NCBI GenBank assembly: GCA_027698105.1
Contig: JAQERH010000017.1
Span: forward strand, 1 to 62,253
Direction of reading: 5' to 3'
From: Lachnospiraceae bacterium AM93-12TA
Lineage (GTDB): Bacteria > Bacillota > Clostridia > Lachnospirales > Lachnospiraceae
Length of the DNA stretch: 62,253 nt
Shown: positions 17,006 through 25,798 of the stretch, in pieces
How positions within the stretch are numbered: position 1 is the stretch's first letter
Layout of the letters: every line of letters starts with the position of its first letter
Notes under the pieces: model-generated
Told to the model about the DNA's origin: nothing
Databases searched by the model: none
What the model saw: the letters and a program-made list of their open reading frames with translations, nothing else
Position numbers and translations under genes: made by a program

Positions 17006-17968
17006 TTATCCGCCGATTTGGCTCATATAGCGATGTTCACTGATTTCATCGGGCTGAAGAAAGCAGTGAGCCTTAGGCTTATTTCTGACAGCCTCCTGAA
17101 ACAGGGCCAGCAGTTCTTTTTCATTTCCCGATTTCAGGGCAGGCGTCAGGTCAATACTGTCTTCGTAGCAAAGACAGGGTTTTAACTGGCCGCCGCTGGT
17201 AAGCCGGATCCGGTTGCAGCTGGAGCAGAACGAGTGGCTGACTGCTTCAATAAGCCCTACAGTCCCCAGAAATCCAGGCGCTTTCCAGTAAACAGCAGGG
17301 CCGTTGCCCCTGGACTCTGCTACAGGGGAGAGAGTTGGCCATTCTGCTTTCAGGCGGGAGAGAGCCAGGCTGCAGGAGCAGGCTGCCGTTTTCTGCCCTC
17401 CCAGAGGCATCTGCTCGATAAAGCGCACGTCTACAGGCAGGGAGCAGGCCAGCCGGGCCAGAGGAATCAGCTGATCTTCTGTCTCAGAAAGCAGAACTGC
17501 GTTGACTTTTGTGGGGAGCTTTTCAGAACAGTTTTTGACAGCTTCCAGTACCTGGCTGACAGGGAAATTCCTCCGTGTGATCTGGCGAAACTGCTCCTCA
17601 TTAAGAGTATCCAGGCTGATATTTATAGCGTCCAGACCAGAGTCCAGGAGTTCGTCCAGATATCTGGAAACAAGAAGTCCATTCGTTGTCATGGTAACCT
17701 GGCTGATACCTGGAATTTCTTTGAGCTGCCGGATGAGATCCGGGCAGCCTGGACGGCATAAAGGCTCTCCTCCTGTGATTTTAACAGCCCGTATTCCCAG
17801 ACTGGCAGCTGCCCTGACGGCGGCCGCGATCTCGTCAAACGTCATGAGATAGTGGGAAGAGCTGGAATCCCCGGCTGTTTCCGGCATACAGTAGCGGCAT
17901 CTTAAATTGCACTGTTCTGTAATGGAAACCCGCAGATAGTCAATGGTTCTTCCAAAGGAATCACGCAT
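17006..17968 (-). CDS. moaA: GTP 3',8-cyclase MoaA (radical SAM)
   Basis: First enzyme of molybdopterin synthesis, converting GTP to 3',8-cyclo-GTP. The radical-SAM Cys20, Cys24 and Cys27 are in [15 protein letters not shown], and GGEPL follows. The second cluster that binds GTP is in [21 protein letters not shown]. The chain ends in Gly-Gly, which the enzyme needs. Length 320 aa. The start overlaps the moaC stop by 8 nt, so the two are coupled. Confidence 0.95.
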   Translation of the reverse strand: MRDSFGRTIDYLRVSITEQCNLRCRYCMPETAGDSSSSHYLMTFDEIAAAVRAAASLGIRAVKITGGEPLCRPGCPDLIRQLKEIPGISQVTMTTNGLLVSRYLDELLDSGLDAINISLDTLNEEQFRQITRRNFPVSQVLEAVKNCSEKLPTKVNAVLLSETEDQLIPLARLACSLPVDVRFIEQMPLGGQKTAACSCSLALSRLKAEWPTLSPVAESRGNGPAVYWKAPGFLGTVGLIEAVSHSFCSSCNRIRLTSGGQLKPCLCYEDSIDLTPALKSGNEKELLALFQEAVRNKPKAHCFLQPDEISEHRYMSQIGG

Positions 17969-18473
17969 GGGAATCCTCCGTCCTGCTGTCTTCCTGGTTT
18001 ACAGTAAAGGAGAAATCGCCACTTTTTCCGCCGTGCTTTTCCATTAAGTGAATTTCCTCTATTACCATTCGTTTATCCATGGCTTTGCACATGTCGTAGA
18101 TCGTGAGGAGGGCAATGCTTACCCCTGTCAGAGCTTCCATCTCTACCCCTGTCTGCCCGGCACATTTGACGGTGCAGACGGTCTCCACCCCTGGAAGCTC
18201 TGGCAGCAGGTGGAAGGAGACAGCAGCTTTCGACAGGTTGAGACGGTGGCAGAGAGGAATCAGGTCAGCAGTCTGTTTTGCGCCCATGATTCCGGCAATC
18301 TGTGCCGTACCCAGTACGTCTCCTTTTTTTGCAGTTCCGGCCTCCACAGCCAGGTAGCATTCCCGGCTCATGCGGATGCGGCCGCAGGCAGAGGCAGTCC
18401 GGACCGTGGAGTCCTTCTGGCTTACATCTACCATTACAGCGTTGCCTTCCTGATCAATGTGTGTAAAATTCAT
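17961..18473 (-). CDS. moaC: Cyclic pyranopterin monophosphate synthase MoaC
   Basis: Converts the MoaA product to cyclic pyranopterin monophosphate. Family motifs are [39 protein letters not shown] and [23 protein letters not shown], followed by the catalytic-loop [12 protein letters not shown] 18473 follows GGAGGC; the upstream ATG 18491 sits on the ribosome site. 170 aa, normal for the family. Confidence 0.95.
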   Translation of the reverse strand: MNFTHIDQEGNAVMVDVSQKDSTVRTASACGRIRMSRECYLAVEAGTAKKGDVLGTAQIAGIMGAKQTADLIPLCHRLNLSKAAVSFHLLPELPGVETVCTVKCAGQTGVEMEALTGVSIALLTIYDMCKAMDKRMVIEEIHLMEKHGGKSGDFSFTVNQEDSRTEDSHA

Positions 18474-18497
18474 GTTTTGCCTCCTTATCATTGTGAA

Positions 18498-19523
18498 TCA
18501 GACGCCCTTTCCAAATCCGCAGTTAGGGAAATGGCATTCCGGACAGGAAAGGCAGAGCCCGCCATGGCCCAGCCCTGCCAGCCACTGGGCAGTTACAGGC
18601 ACGTCTGCCAGAAGCCTTGGGAGAACCAGGTCAAAAATAGTCCGTCTGGCATACATGACACAGCCGGGAAGGCCGCAGACAGGCCGTCCGTCCGGCAGAT
18701 AGGAGACCAGAAACATAGCGCCAGGGAGAACGGGAGCGCCGTAGCTGATAATGGATGCGCCGGAATTTCGTATGGCGGAAGGCGTTCTGTCATCCGGATC
18801 TACACTCATGCCTCCTGTACAGAAAATCATGTCAATGCCCTGGTCAGCCATAGCCTGGATGGCTCGGGAAATATCTTCTTCCCTGTCGTCACAGATTTTA
18901 TGGGCAGCCATGGTACAGCCGTATTCAGCCAGCTTTTCTTCGATTACCGGGGTAAAGGTATCCTGGATCAGCCCGTGGAATACCTCGCTGCCTGTAGTTA
19001 CCACGCCAAAGCTTTTCTGCTTCAAAGGGATCAGGGAAAAAAGAGGTTCCTGTCCTGCCGCCTGTCTGGCCTGCTCCATGGCTTCCTTTTGAATGACAAG
19101 GGGGATAATCCGGGTTCCGCAGAGACGATCTCCGGCTTTCACAGGAAAGCCTCCGGCCCTGGAAGCGATCATCATCTCCCCCAGAGCGTTGATTCGGCGA
19201 AGCCGCTCCGTGTCAGCCAGAAAGAGACCATCATACTCGGCAGTCAGCTCAATTTTTCCTTCCTTGGGTTCAGAAGCTTTCATGCCGGGACCCTGGCAGA
19301 GCTGGCAGAGAATTTTGGCTGCTTCATTTTCGTGGAGCATGGTTTCGTCGTTTTCCCAGATGTAGATGTGTTCCTTTCCCACACTTAAAAGCACCGGAAT
19401 ATCCTCCGGCCGGATGATATGGCCCTTCCGGAATACAGCGTCCTTGGTGACACCCTTAATAATCTGCGTAATGTCATGGCAGAGCACCTGCCCTACCGCG
19501 TCCTCTGTCCGCATCAGCTTCAT
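18498..19523 (-). CDS. MoeA-like molybdopterin-binding protein with a Cys-rich tail
   Basis: A 341-aa MoeA/MogA-fold protein: VTTGSEVFHG and DMIFCTGGMSVDPDDRTPSAI are the molybdopterin-binding blocks, and LPGCVMYARRTIFDLVLPRLL closes the domain. It is about 70 residues shorter than classical MoeA and lacks the C-terminal MoeA domain IV. Instead the chain ends in CLSCPECHFPNCGFGKG, a four-Cys motif that looks metal- or cluster-binding. ATG 19523 follows CAGGAGGTC. It is the first gene of the leftward Moco operon. Confidence 0.85.
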   Translation of the reverse strand: MKLMRTEDAVGQVLCHDITQIIKGVTKDAVFRKGHIIRPEDIPVLLSVGKEHIYIWENDETMLHENEAAKILCQLCQGPGMKASEPKEGKIELTAEYDGLFLADTERLRRINALGEMMIASRAGGFPVKAGDRLCGTRIIPLVIQKEAMEQARQAAGQEPLFSLIPLKQKSFGVVTTGSEVFHGLIQDTFTPVIEEKLAEYGCTMAAHKICDDREEDISRAIQAMADQGIDMIFCTGGMSVDPDDRTPSAIRNSGASIISYGAPVLPGAMFLVSYLPDGRPVCGLPGCVMYARRTIFDLVLPRLLADVPVTAQWLAGLGHGGLCLSCPECHFPNCGFGKGV

Positions 19524-19740
19524 AAAAAACGACCTCCTGAAAAATACATGTCTGACGATATTATAGCATAGATGTCCCATGCCGGACAGCCGTTATTTTT
19601 TCAAAAGATGAACGCTTCTTGCTGCTAAAAAAGGAGGGAAAGGTCAGATAATTGCCCTTGAGATAGCCAAAGGAACCAGGCTGTGATATACTGACGATGT
19701 AAATGAAACAGGAAAAACAGAAAACTGCATTGGAGGATAT

Positions 19741-20547
19741 ATGGATTTATATACGTGGTATCAATGGCTTGCCTTTTTTTATTGCTACAGCTTTCTGGGA
19801 TGGATATTTGAATCGTTTTATGTTTCAGCCAGAGAGCGGCATCCGGTAAACAGGGGCTTTTTAAGGCTTCCGCTGCTTCCTCTGTATGGAAGTGGCGCAC
19901 TGATGATGCTGATCGTTTCCAGGCCATTTCAGGATAGTCTCTTTCTTACTTGGCTGTCAGGCTTTGCAGGGGCAACTCTTCTGGAATATGTAGTCGGATG
20001 GGCAATGGAGCAGTTATTTAAGATACGATACTGGGATTACAGCCGCCAGAAATTCAATCTTCACGGTTATATCTGTCTCAGTTCCTCTATTGCCTGGGGA
20101 TTTCTGACAATCTTTATGACTCATGTGATTCACAGGCCTATTGCAAAGCTTATCTGCGGAATTCCAGTTTTACCGGAACTGTGTCTGGTGTCAGCTGTGA
20201 CGGTCGTTTTTCTCTGGGATACTTCTGTATGCATGAGAGCAGCCCTGGATCTCGGACGTTCGCTGGAGGCGGCAAACCGAATCCGTCAGGAACTGGAGGA
20301 TATCAGAGTCCAGACAGCTCTGCTGAAGATGGATGCAGAAGACAGAATTTCAGAAAAACGCGCAGAACTGGAAGCAGCACTTTCTGCTCTTCGAAGCAGG
20401 AGAGCAGAGTTTCTGCAGTATGCGCTGCAGGCCAATCCTTCTATGGTTTCCAAAAAATATGCAGAGGAATTAAAGGAAATGATAAAGAGCTTAGATGAAA
20501 GCAGAAAAAGCAGAACGGCAGGCAGAAAACAGGGAGGAGTACAGTGA
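19741..20547 (+). CDS. CmpB-type putative ABC transporter membrane protein with coiled-coil tail
   Basis: A 268-aa protein of the putative ABC-transporter type IV (ABC_trans_CmpB) family, common in clostridia and of unknown function. The N-terminal half has about five membrane helices and the family pattern YCYSFLGWIFESFYVS and RGFLRLPLLPLYGSGAL. The C-terminal 80 residues are a Lys/Glu/Ala coiled coil. ATG follows GGAGGATAT. The stop overlaps the GTG of the ModE-YqeB gene by 4 nt, so the two are coupled, an unexpected link to molybdenum metabolism. Confidence 0.78.
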   Translation: MDLYTWYQWLAFFYCYSFLGWIFESFYVSARERHPVNRGFLRLPLLPLYGSGALMMLIVSRPFQDSLFLTWLSGFAGATLLEYVVGWAMEQLFKIRYWDYSRQKFNLHGYICLSSSIAWGFLTIFMTHVIHRPIAKLICGIPVLPELCLVSAVTVVFLWDTSVCMRAALDLGRSLEAANRIRQELEDIRVQTALLKMDAEDRISEKRAELEAALSALRSRRAEFLQYALQANPSMVSKKYAEELKEMIKSLDESRKSRTAGRKQGGVQ

Positions 20548-21734
20548 AAAAACAGTTGAGTCTTCAGCTGATATTCCGGCTGAAAGGAGAAAATAAGGCT
20601 TTCGGCCCTGGGGCCGCCAGCCTGCTGGAGAGGGTAGAACGGTTTGGTTCCCTGAGAAAGAGCGCGGCTGATATGAGCATGAGTTACAGCAAGGCCTGGA
20701 CCATGATTAAAAACTGTGAAAGGGAGCTTGAAATTTCCCTTTTAAATAAAAAAATCGGGGGGAAAAACGGAGGAGGAGCAGAGCTGACTATGGAGGCAGA
20801 AAGCCTTTTGAAACGCTACCGGGCCTTTGAACGGGAGGCGAAAGGGCAGCTGGACGCAATGGCAGGCCGGTATTTCCCTGAATATATTGAACCATCGGAA
20901 ACAAGGCCCTGGATTCTGGTGCGGGGAGCCGGAGATCTGGCCACAGGAGTGATTCTGCGCCTGTACCACAGCGGCTTTCGGGTGGCAGCTTTAGAGTGTA
21001 GGAGTCCGTCGGCCATCCGCCGCCGCGCTTCTTTCTGTGAGGCTGTATGGACAGGGGAAACCCAGGTGGAGGGAGTAAGCTGCCGCCTGGCAGGGACACC
21101 GGGGCAGGCAGCAGAGATCTGGTCGCGGGGAGCGGTTCCTCTTCTAGTGGATGAAACAGCTTCCTGTGTCCGGGAGTTTCAGCCAGCTGCGCTGATCGAT
21201 GTGATTCTGGCAAAACGAAATCTGGGAACCAGCCGCTCTATGGCTCCGATTACCATTGGAACTGGGCCCGGATTTACCGCAGGAGCGGATGTGGACGCAG
21301 TGATAGAAACCATGAGAGGCCATTTTTTAGGGCGGGTTATCTGGGAAGGCCAGGCTATTCCGAATACAGGAATTCCAGGAGAGATAGAAGGGTTTGGCGC
21401 GGAACGGGTGATTCACGCCCCTGCAGACGGCCGGCTTTCTTTTGTAAAGGATGAGTCTGGAAACTGGATTGACATTGGAACGATTGTAAAGAAAGGGCAG
21501 ACCATTGCCATGATAGAGGGGACTTCGGTGAAAGCCTCCCTGGACGGAGTGCTGAGGGGACTCATCCGGGAAGGTTTTCCAGTGAAAAAAGGTCTTAAAA
21601 TTGCAGATATTGACCCGCGCCTGGAGCAGGCCGGGTTCTGCGGCACAGTGTCTGATAAGGCCAACGCTGTGGCCGGCGGAGTGCTGGAAGCACTGCTGGG
21701 GCTTGCCTCCCGCAGACAGATCCGCCTGTTATAG
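20544..21734 (+). CDS. yqeB: ModE-type HTH fused to YqeB, selenium-dependent molybdenum hydroxylase maturation protein
   Basis: Residues 1 to about 112 are the ModE/LysR-type winged helix (LERVERFGSLRKSAADMSMSYSKAWTMIKNCERELEISLLNKK). Residues about 122-396 are YqeB (EF2563 family), starting PWILVRGAGDLATGVILRLYHSGFRV, a protein tied to selenium-dependent molybdenum hydroxylases. The GTG start follows GGGAGGAG. The fusion puts a DNA-binding head on a cofactor maturation factor; a ModE molybdate-binding domain is absent. The end overlaps the convergent yqeC stop by 6 nt. Confidence 0.85.
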   Translation: MKKQLSLQLIFRLKGENKAFGPGAASLLERVERFGSLRKSAADMSMSYSKAWTMIKNCERELEISLLNKKIGGKNGGGAELTMEAESLLKRYRAFEREAKGQLDAMAGRYFPEYIEPSETRPWILVRGAGDLATGVILRLYHSGFRVAALECRSPSAIRRRASFCEAVWTGETQVEGVSCRLAGTPGQAAEIWSRGAVPLLVDETASCVREFQPAALIDVILAKRNLGTSRSMAPITIGTGPGFTAGADVDAVIETMRGHFLGRVIWEGQAIPNTGIPGEIEGFGAERVIHAPADGRLSFVKDESGNWIDIGTIVKKGQTIAMIEGTSVKASLDGVLRGLIREGFPVKKGLKIADIDPRLEQAGFCGTVSDKANAVAGGVLEALLGLASRRQIRLL

Positions 21735-22514
21735 CCAGGCGGAGGAACAGATCCACTCCAGGAGAAAAGAGCTGTCCTCGGAAAGACTTCCTACTTTGCA
21801 GGAAAGACCATGTTTATTCAAAATTTCTGCGGCAGCAGAGGCTTCTGTCTGAAGGACAGCCAGCGAGGCATCCAGGCGTCCCGAGTGAAACAGGCAGTCT
21901 GACTGATTGAGAAGAATCCGGATCCTGTCTTTTGTAAGGCAGACGCTGCGGCCCTGTCCCTTCGTCGTAGTGACAGAGGATACGGCGTCAAGCACGCAGA
22001 AAGCCAGCTCCTCTCCGCCGATCCTGGTATCGGGGCGCTCTTTCCAGACAGGATTCAGCTCATATCGGTGGACACAGTCCCGGACTGCCCGCCCCAGAGC
22101 AGACAGCCCGGCTGTAATGAGACAGAGATTCGTCTGAGGCGGGAGAACCGGCTCCTGATCATGGTGAAGCTTCAGAGGCAGACGGCGGGAGCCGTCTGCC
22201 TCGCAGAGGATGACAGAGGCCGTCTGAGCAGCCGCAGCCAGCAGCTCTGGCTTTATGGCAGTCATCTTTCCTTCGCGGGCCGTCCGTCCAGCGCAGACAA
22301 TCCCAGGCTTTGACAGCTCTGAGCACAGCACTTCTTCCTCTGGATCCATCAGCAGAATCCGGCTTTCCGGAGGGAGAACAGGATACATATGGGTCGTTGC
22401 AGTCAAAAGGATGGATGCTTTTTCTGCCCTGTCGGAAATCTGGCGGGCCAGTTCTCTGAGAGCGGTGGTCTTTCCGCCTGAACCGATGGCCGCTATTGTA
22501 AAAGCCTGCTTCAT
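21729..22514 (-). CDS. yqeC: YqeC, selenium-dependent hydroxylase accessory protein
   Basis: A 261-aa P-loop protein of the YqeC family. The nucleotide-binding site is IGSGGKTTALRELA near the N-terminus; VILCEADGSRRLPLKLH is the second hallmark. It is genetically linked to YqeB and to selenium-labile molybdenum hydroxylases in other genomes; its reaction is unknown. ATG 22514 lies 18 nt after the alr stop, so it is probably cotranscribed with alr, and it is convergent with yqeB. Confidence 0.85.
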   Translation of the reverse strand: MKQAFTIAAIGSGGKTTALRELARQISDRAEKASILLTATTHMYPVLPPESRILLMDPEEEVLCSELSKPGIVCAGRTAREGKMTAIKPELLAAAAQTASVILCEADGSRRLPLKLHHDQEPVLPPQTNLCLITAGLSALGRAVRDCVHRYELNPVWKERPDTRIGGEELAFCVLDAVSSVTTTKGQGRSVCLTKDRIRILLNQSDCLFHSGRLDASLAVLQTEASAAAEILNKHGLSCKVGSLSEDSSFLLEWICSSAWL

Positions 22515-22532
22515 AGAAAAATAAGCCTCCTT

Positions 22533-23669
22533 TTATCTGATGTAGACACGTCCAATCCGATCCGGCCTTTGGGAGGTATAGGAGGTATACACCTGGCCGT
22601 ATTTTGACAGCTCCTGAGGAGACAGGAAGGCGTTGCCGCTGGGGGAATATCCCCAGAGCGTCACCGGATCGCCCACTTTGCAGTCAAGCCCCGTGATGTC
22701 TACAAAACACTGGTCCATGCAGGTGTCAATATAGTGGGCGCGCTGATCATTTACCAGTACCGGACCGTGGCTGCGAGCCATGGCGCACAGAATACCGTCG
22801 GCGAAGCCTACAGAGACGACTGCTATATCTGTGGGCTTTTCTGCCTTGAAAAGCCGATCATAGCTGACTGTTTCGCCTGGCTCCACATGGCGGATAAAGC
22901 TGACGGTAGTCCGCCAGGACAGCATTTCCTGCAGTCCAATGGGATTGGATCCATCGGCAATATCACTGTAGCCTAACACCAGACTGCCTGCCCGGATATG
23001 GGTGGAAAAATCCAGAGCCTCCTTGTACCACTCAGAGGCGCCGGTATTGCAGCAGTGGATATAGGACAGCTGGAAGCCGGCCTCTTTGAGCTGGGCAATG
23101 CCCTCCTTAAATACAGCGAACTGTTCCATGGTGAAAGGATCGTCCGGCGTCTCTGCCTGGGCAAAATGGGTGAAGGCGCCTACCACCTGAATATTGGGGC
23201 ACTGGTGGAGGGCGTCGATGACCTCCTGAAGCTGCTTTCCGGGCCATGCGCCGATCCGGTTCAGCCCGGTTTCGATCTTAATCTGGGCTTTTACTGTCTT
23301 TCCCTGTCTGGCAGCCTCCCTGGAAAGGGAGTGTACACGCTCCGGGGTGAACAGGGGGATCTGCATATCCCAGTGAACCGCATGGGGGAGAGTGTCGTGG
23401 AGCACGGGCCCCATAATCAGAATTTCCGCGTCAGTAATGCCGCCTTCCCGCAGAACCAGTCCCTCATAGGTCTGGGAGCAGGCCAGGGTTTTGCAGCCGC
23501 AGCGCTCTGTGAGAGTTTTTGCAATTTCCAGGGCGCCCATGCCGTAGGCGTCTGCTTTCAGCACAGGGATAATCTGGGCCGGGGAGACGAAGCGGGAAAT
23601 TTTTTTAAAGTTTTCCTCCAGAACAGACAGATTCACTTCATAGTAGGAGTTGTAGCAAGTCAAATCCAT
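22533..23669 (-). CDS. alr: Alanine racemase
   Basis: PLP enzyme making D-alanine for peptidoglycan. The cofactor lysine is in PVLKADAYGMGA; the second catalytic base, Tyr, is in VSYDRLF; the phosphate loop is seen in IGYSDIADGSNPIG-like sequence. 378 aa. ATG 23669 follows GGAGGAATC; the upstream ATG 23702 is in the leader hairpin. The N-terminus NSYYEVNLSVLEENFKKI is typical. VanT- or Alr-type variants cannot be separated by eye. A + strand terminator-like hairpin lies 26 nt upstream. Confidence 0.9.
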   Translation of the reverse strand: MDLTCYNSYYEVNLSVLEENFKKISRFVSPAQIIPVLKADAYGMGALEIAKTLTERCGCKTLACSQTYEGLVLREGGITDAEILIMGPVLHDTLPHAVHWDMQIPLFTPERVHSLSREAARQGKTVKAQIKIETGLNRIGAWPGKQLQEVIDALHQCPNIQVVGAFTHFAQAETPDDPFTMEQFAVFKEGIAQLKEAGFQLSYIHCCNTGASEWYKEALDFSTHIRAGSLVLGYSDIADGSNPIGLQEMLSWRTTVSFIRHVEPGETVSYDRLFKAEKPTDIAVVSVGFADGILCAMARSHGPVLVNDQRAHYIDTCMDQCFVDITGLDCKVGDPVTLWGYSPSGNAFLSPQELSKYGQVYTSYTSQRPDRIGRVYIR

Positions 23670-23694
23670 AGCGAGATTCCTCCAATAAGAATTT

Positions 23695-23728
23695 AAACTC
23701 AAGATTTCGGAAAATCTTGAGTTTTTTT
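23695..23728 (+). terminator. Intrinsic terminator reading rightward, upstream of alr
   Basis: AAACTCAAGATTT (23695-23707) pairs perfectly with AAATCTTGAGTTT (23712-23724) around a CGGA loop, and seven T follow on the + strand. On the - strand there is no U-tract. No + strand gene ends within 1.9 kb upstream, so it would stop antisense or read-through transcription from the yqeB side. Confidence 0.75.
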
Positions 23729-23815
23729 GTAAGATGTATAGATAATACTACACATTTCTGTTTTTATCAACCGGGAAGAAGGGAAAAGTTTGCGTGGTCC
23801 TGGCGAACTAGACTC

Positions 23816-23844
23816 TTGACAAAGCACTGGCTACAGCGTAAAAT
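23816..23844 (+). promoter_or_regulatory. Promoter of the proS T-box leader
   Basis: TTGACA (23816-23821), a 17-nt spacer and TAAAAT (23839-23844), placing the start at about 23851, right at the beginning of the T-box. Confidence 0.75.
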
Positions 23845-23850
23845 CAGCAG

Positions 23851-24165
23851 TAGACAAATGGCTGTGAAGAGGCCCAGTAGATTCTGACACACTTCCAGAG
23901 AGGGGGCGGATGGTGGAACGTCCCTGTGTCACTCAGGATTGAACCTTCCTCGGAGCTGTGCATGAGGCAGCAGGAGACGAAGCGGATGAAAATCCCGGCC
24001 TGGCAGGAACAGAAGACCCCTGTCATTTCCTTATTGCGAAAGTGCAACGTATTTCCGGCGTTAACGGAGCGAAAGAGAACCGGCATGCCCGGTTAATCAG
24101 GGTGGTACCGCCGACAGCACAGACTGTTCGGTCCCTATTTTAGTGGGGATCGGGCGGTTTTTTTA
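23851..24165 (+). ncRNA. T-box leader controlling proS
   Basis: The conserved T-box sequence AGGGTGGTACCGC is at about 24099-24111 and an AGTAGA stem I motif is at about 23877. The leader ends in a G/C-rich hairpin (CGGTCCC pairing with GGGGATCG, about 24130-24155) and a T run, the terminator that uncharged tRNA-Pro would disrupt. A likely specifier is CCT (Pro) at 23944-23946 after GAA. Uncharged tRNA binding allows read-through into proS. Confidence 0.92.
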
Positions 24166-24207
24166 TTTTATCATTCCACCAAATATTTCACTAAAAGGAG
24201 AATTGTC

Positions 24208-25641
24208 ATGGCAAAGGACAAAAAATTAGTAGAAGCCATTACCTCCATGGATGTGGACTTCGCCCAGTGGTACACAGACGTGGTAAAAAAGGCAGAGTTA
24301 GTTGACTACTCCAGCGTAAAGGGATGTATGGTAATTAAACCTGCCGGATACGCAATCTGGGAGAACATCCAGAAGGAATTAGATAAGCGTTTCAAAGAGA
24401 CAGGCGTTCAGAATGTATACATGCCTATGTTCATTCCGGAGAGCCTGCTTCAGAAGGAGAAGGATCATGTAGAGGGATTTGCCCCTGAGGTAGCCTGGGT
24501 TACACACGGAGGACTGGAGCCTCTTCAGGAGAGAATGTGCGTACGCCCGACTTCTGAGACTCTGTTCTGCGATTTCTATGCAAGAGATATTCAGTCCTAC
24601 AGAGATTTGCCGAAGCTCTATAACCAGTGGTGCTCTGTTGTACGCTGGGAGAAGACAACAAGGCCGTTCCTGCGTTCCAGGGAGTTCTTATGGCAGGAGG
24701 GACACACAGCCCATGCCACAGCAGAGGAGGCAGAGGAGAGAACAGAGCTGATGCTGAATCTCTATGCTGATTTCTGTGAGGAAGTGCTGGTAATGCCGGT
24801 TGTCCGCGGAAGAAAGACAGACAAGGAGAAGTTTGCAGGAGCTGAGGCTACCTATACCATTGAGGCCCTGATGCACGATGGAAAGGCTCTCCAGTCTGGA
24901 ACCAGCCATAACTTTGGTGACGGCTTTGCCAAGGCCTTTGGAATCCAGTTTTCTGATAAAGACAACAAGTTAAAATATGTACACCAGACCTCCTGGGGAA
25001 TGACAACACGTCTCATTGGAGCCATTATCATGGTTCACGGCGATGACAACGGTCTCGTGCTGCCGCCGAGAATTGCTCCGACCCAGGTAGTAATTGTGCC
25101 TATCCGCCAGCAGGCAGAGGGCGTTCTGGACAAGGCATACCAGTTAAAGGATGTGCTTTCCGGATTCAGCGTAAAGGTAGACGATTCTGATAAGAGTCCG
25201 GGCTGGAAGTTCAGCGAGTCCGAGATGAGAGGAATCCCGGTGCGTGTGGAAATCGGACCGAAGGATCTGGAGAACAACCAGGCTGTATTAGTCCGCCGCG
25301 ACACCCATGAGAAGATGACAGTATCCTTAGACGAGATCAAAGAGAAGGTGACAGAGCTTCTTGATACCATTCAGCGCGATATGTTTGAGCGGGCTAAGGC
25401 TCACAGAGATGCCCACACCTACACAGCTTCCAATCTGGATGAGATGAAAGATCTGGCAGACAATAAGCCAGGCTTTATCCGCGCTATGTGGTGCGGCTGC
25501 CAGGAGTGCGAGGACAAGTTAAAGGAGATCGCAGGCGTCACCTCCAGATGTATGCCGTTTAACCAGGAACAGGTAGCTGATACCTGTGTCTGCTGTGGAA
25601 AACCGGCCACAAAGATGGTTTACTGGGGCAAGGCATACTAA
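24208..25641 (+). CDS. proS: Prolyl-tRNA synthetase, archaeal/short type
   Basis: Class II aminoacyl-tRNA synthetase charging tRNA-Pro. It is 477 aa, the archaeal/eukaryote-like type without the editing insertion of the long bacterial enzyme. Motif 2 is around [26 protein letters not shown] and motif 3 around [22 protein letters not shown]. The C-terminal zinc-type domain ([19 protein letters not shown]) ends in the Tyr characteristic of this type. Expression is controlled by the T-box immediately upstream. ATG follows AAAAGGAGAATTGTC. Confidence 0.95.
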   Translation: MAKDKKLVEAITSMDVDFAQWYTDVVKKAELVDYSSVKGCMVIKPAGYAIWENIQKELDKRFKETGVQNVYMPMFIPESLLQKEKDHVEGFAPEVAWVTHGGLEPLQERMCVRPTSETLFCDFYARDIQSYRDLPKLYNQWCSVVRWEKTTRPFLRSREFLWQEGHTAHATAEEAEERTELMLNLYADFCEEVLVMPVVRGRKTDKEKFAGAEATYTIEALMHDGKALQSGTSHNFGDGFAKAFGIQFSDKDNKLKYVHQTSWGMTTRLIGAIIMVHGDDNGLVLPPRIAPTQVVIVPIRQQAEGVLDKAYQLKDVLSGFSVKVDDSDKSPGWKFSESEMRGIPVRVEIGPKDLENNQAVLVRRDTHEKMTVSLDEIKEKVTELLDTIQRDMFERAKAHRDAHTYTASNLDEMKDLADNKPGFIRAMWCGCQECEDKLKEIAGVTSRCMPFNQEQVADTCVCCGKPATKMVYWGKAY

Positions 25642-25680
25642 AATAAAGTTCTGGGAAAAACAGAGAAAACAGAACATGAA

Positions 25681-25726
25681 AACGCTGCAGGGGGCAGAGA
25701 TATCTGCTGCTTTGCGGCGTTTTTTA
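25681..25726 (+). terminator. Intrinsic terminator after proS
   Basis: AACGCTGC pairs with GCGGCGTT-type sequence around an inner hairpin, followed by TTTTTTATT, 40 nt after the proS stop. Confidence 0.75.
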
Positions 25727-25798
25727 TTCAGAAAGCCAGGTTTCTGATGAACGATGTAAGAAAAAACAGAAAAAGGATTTTAGAAAGAGAAAAAATAT

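Noticed and set aside
18048..19388. 446-residue open frame on the + strand over moaC and the MoeA-like gene
   Set aside because: It is antisense to two clearly recognisable genes, lacks a ribosome site and has no protein-family motif.
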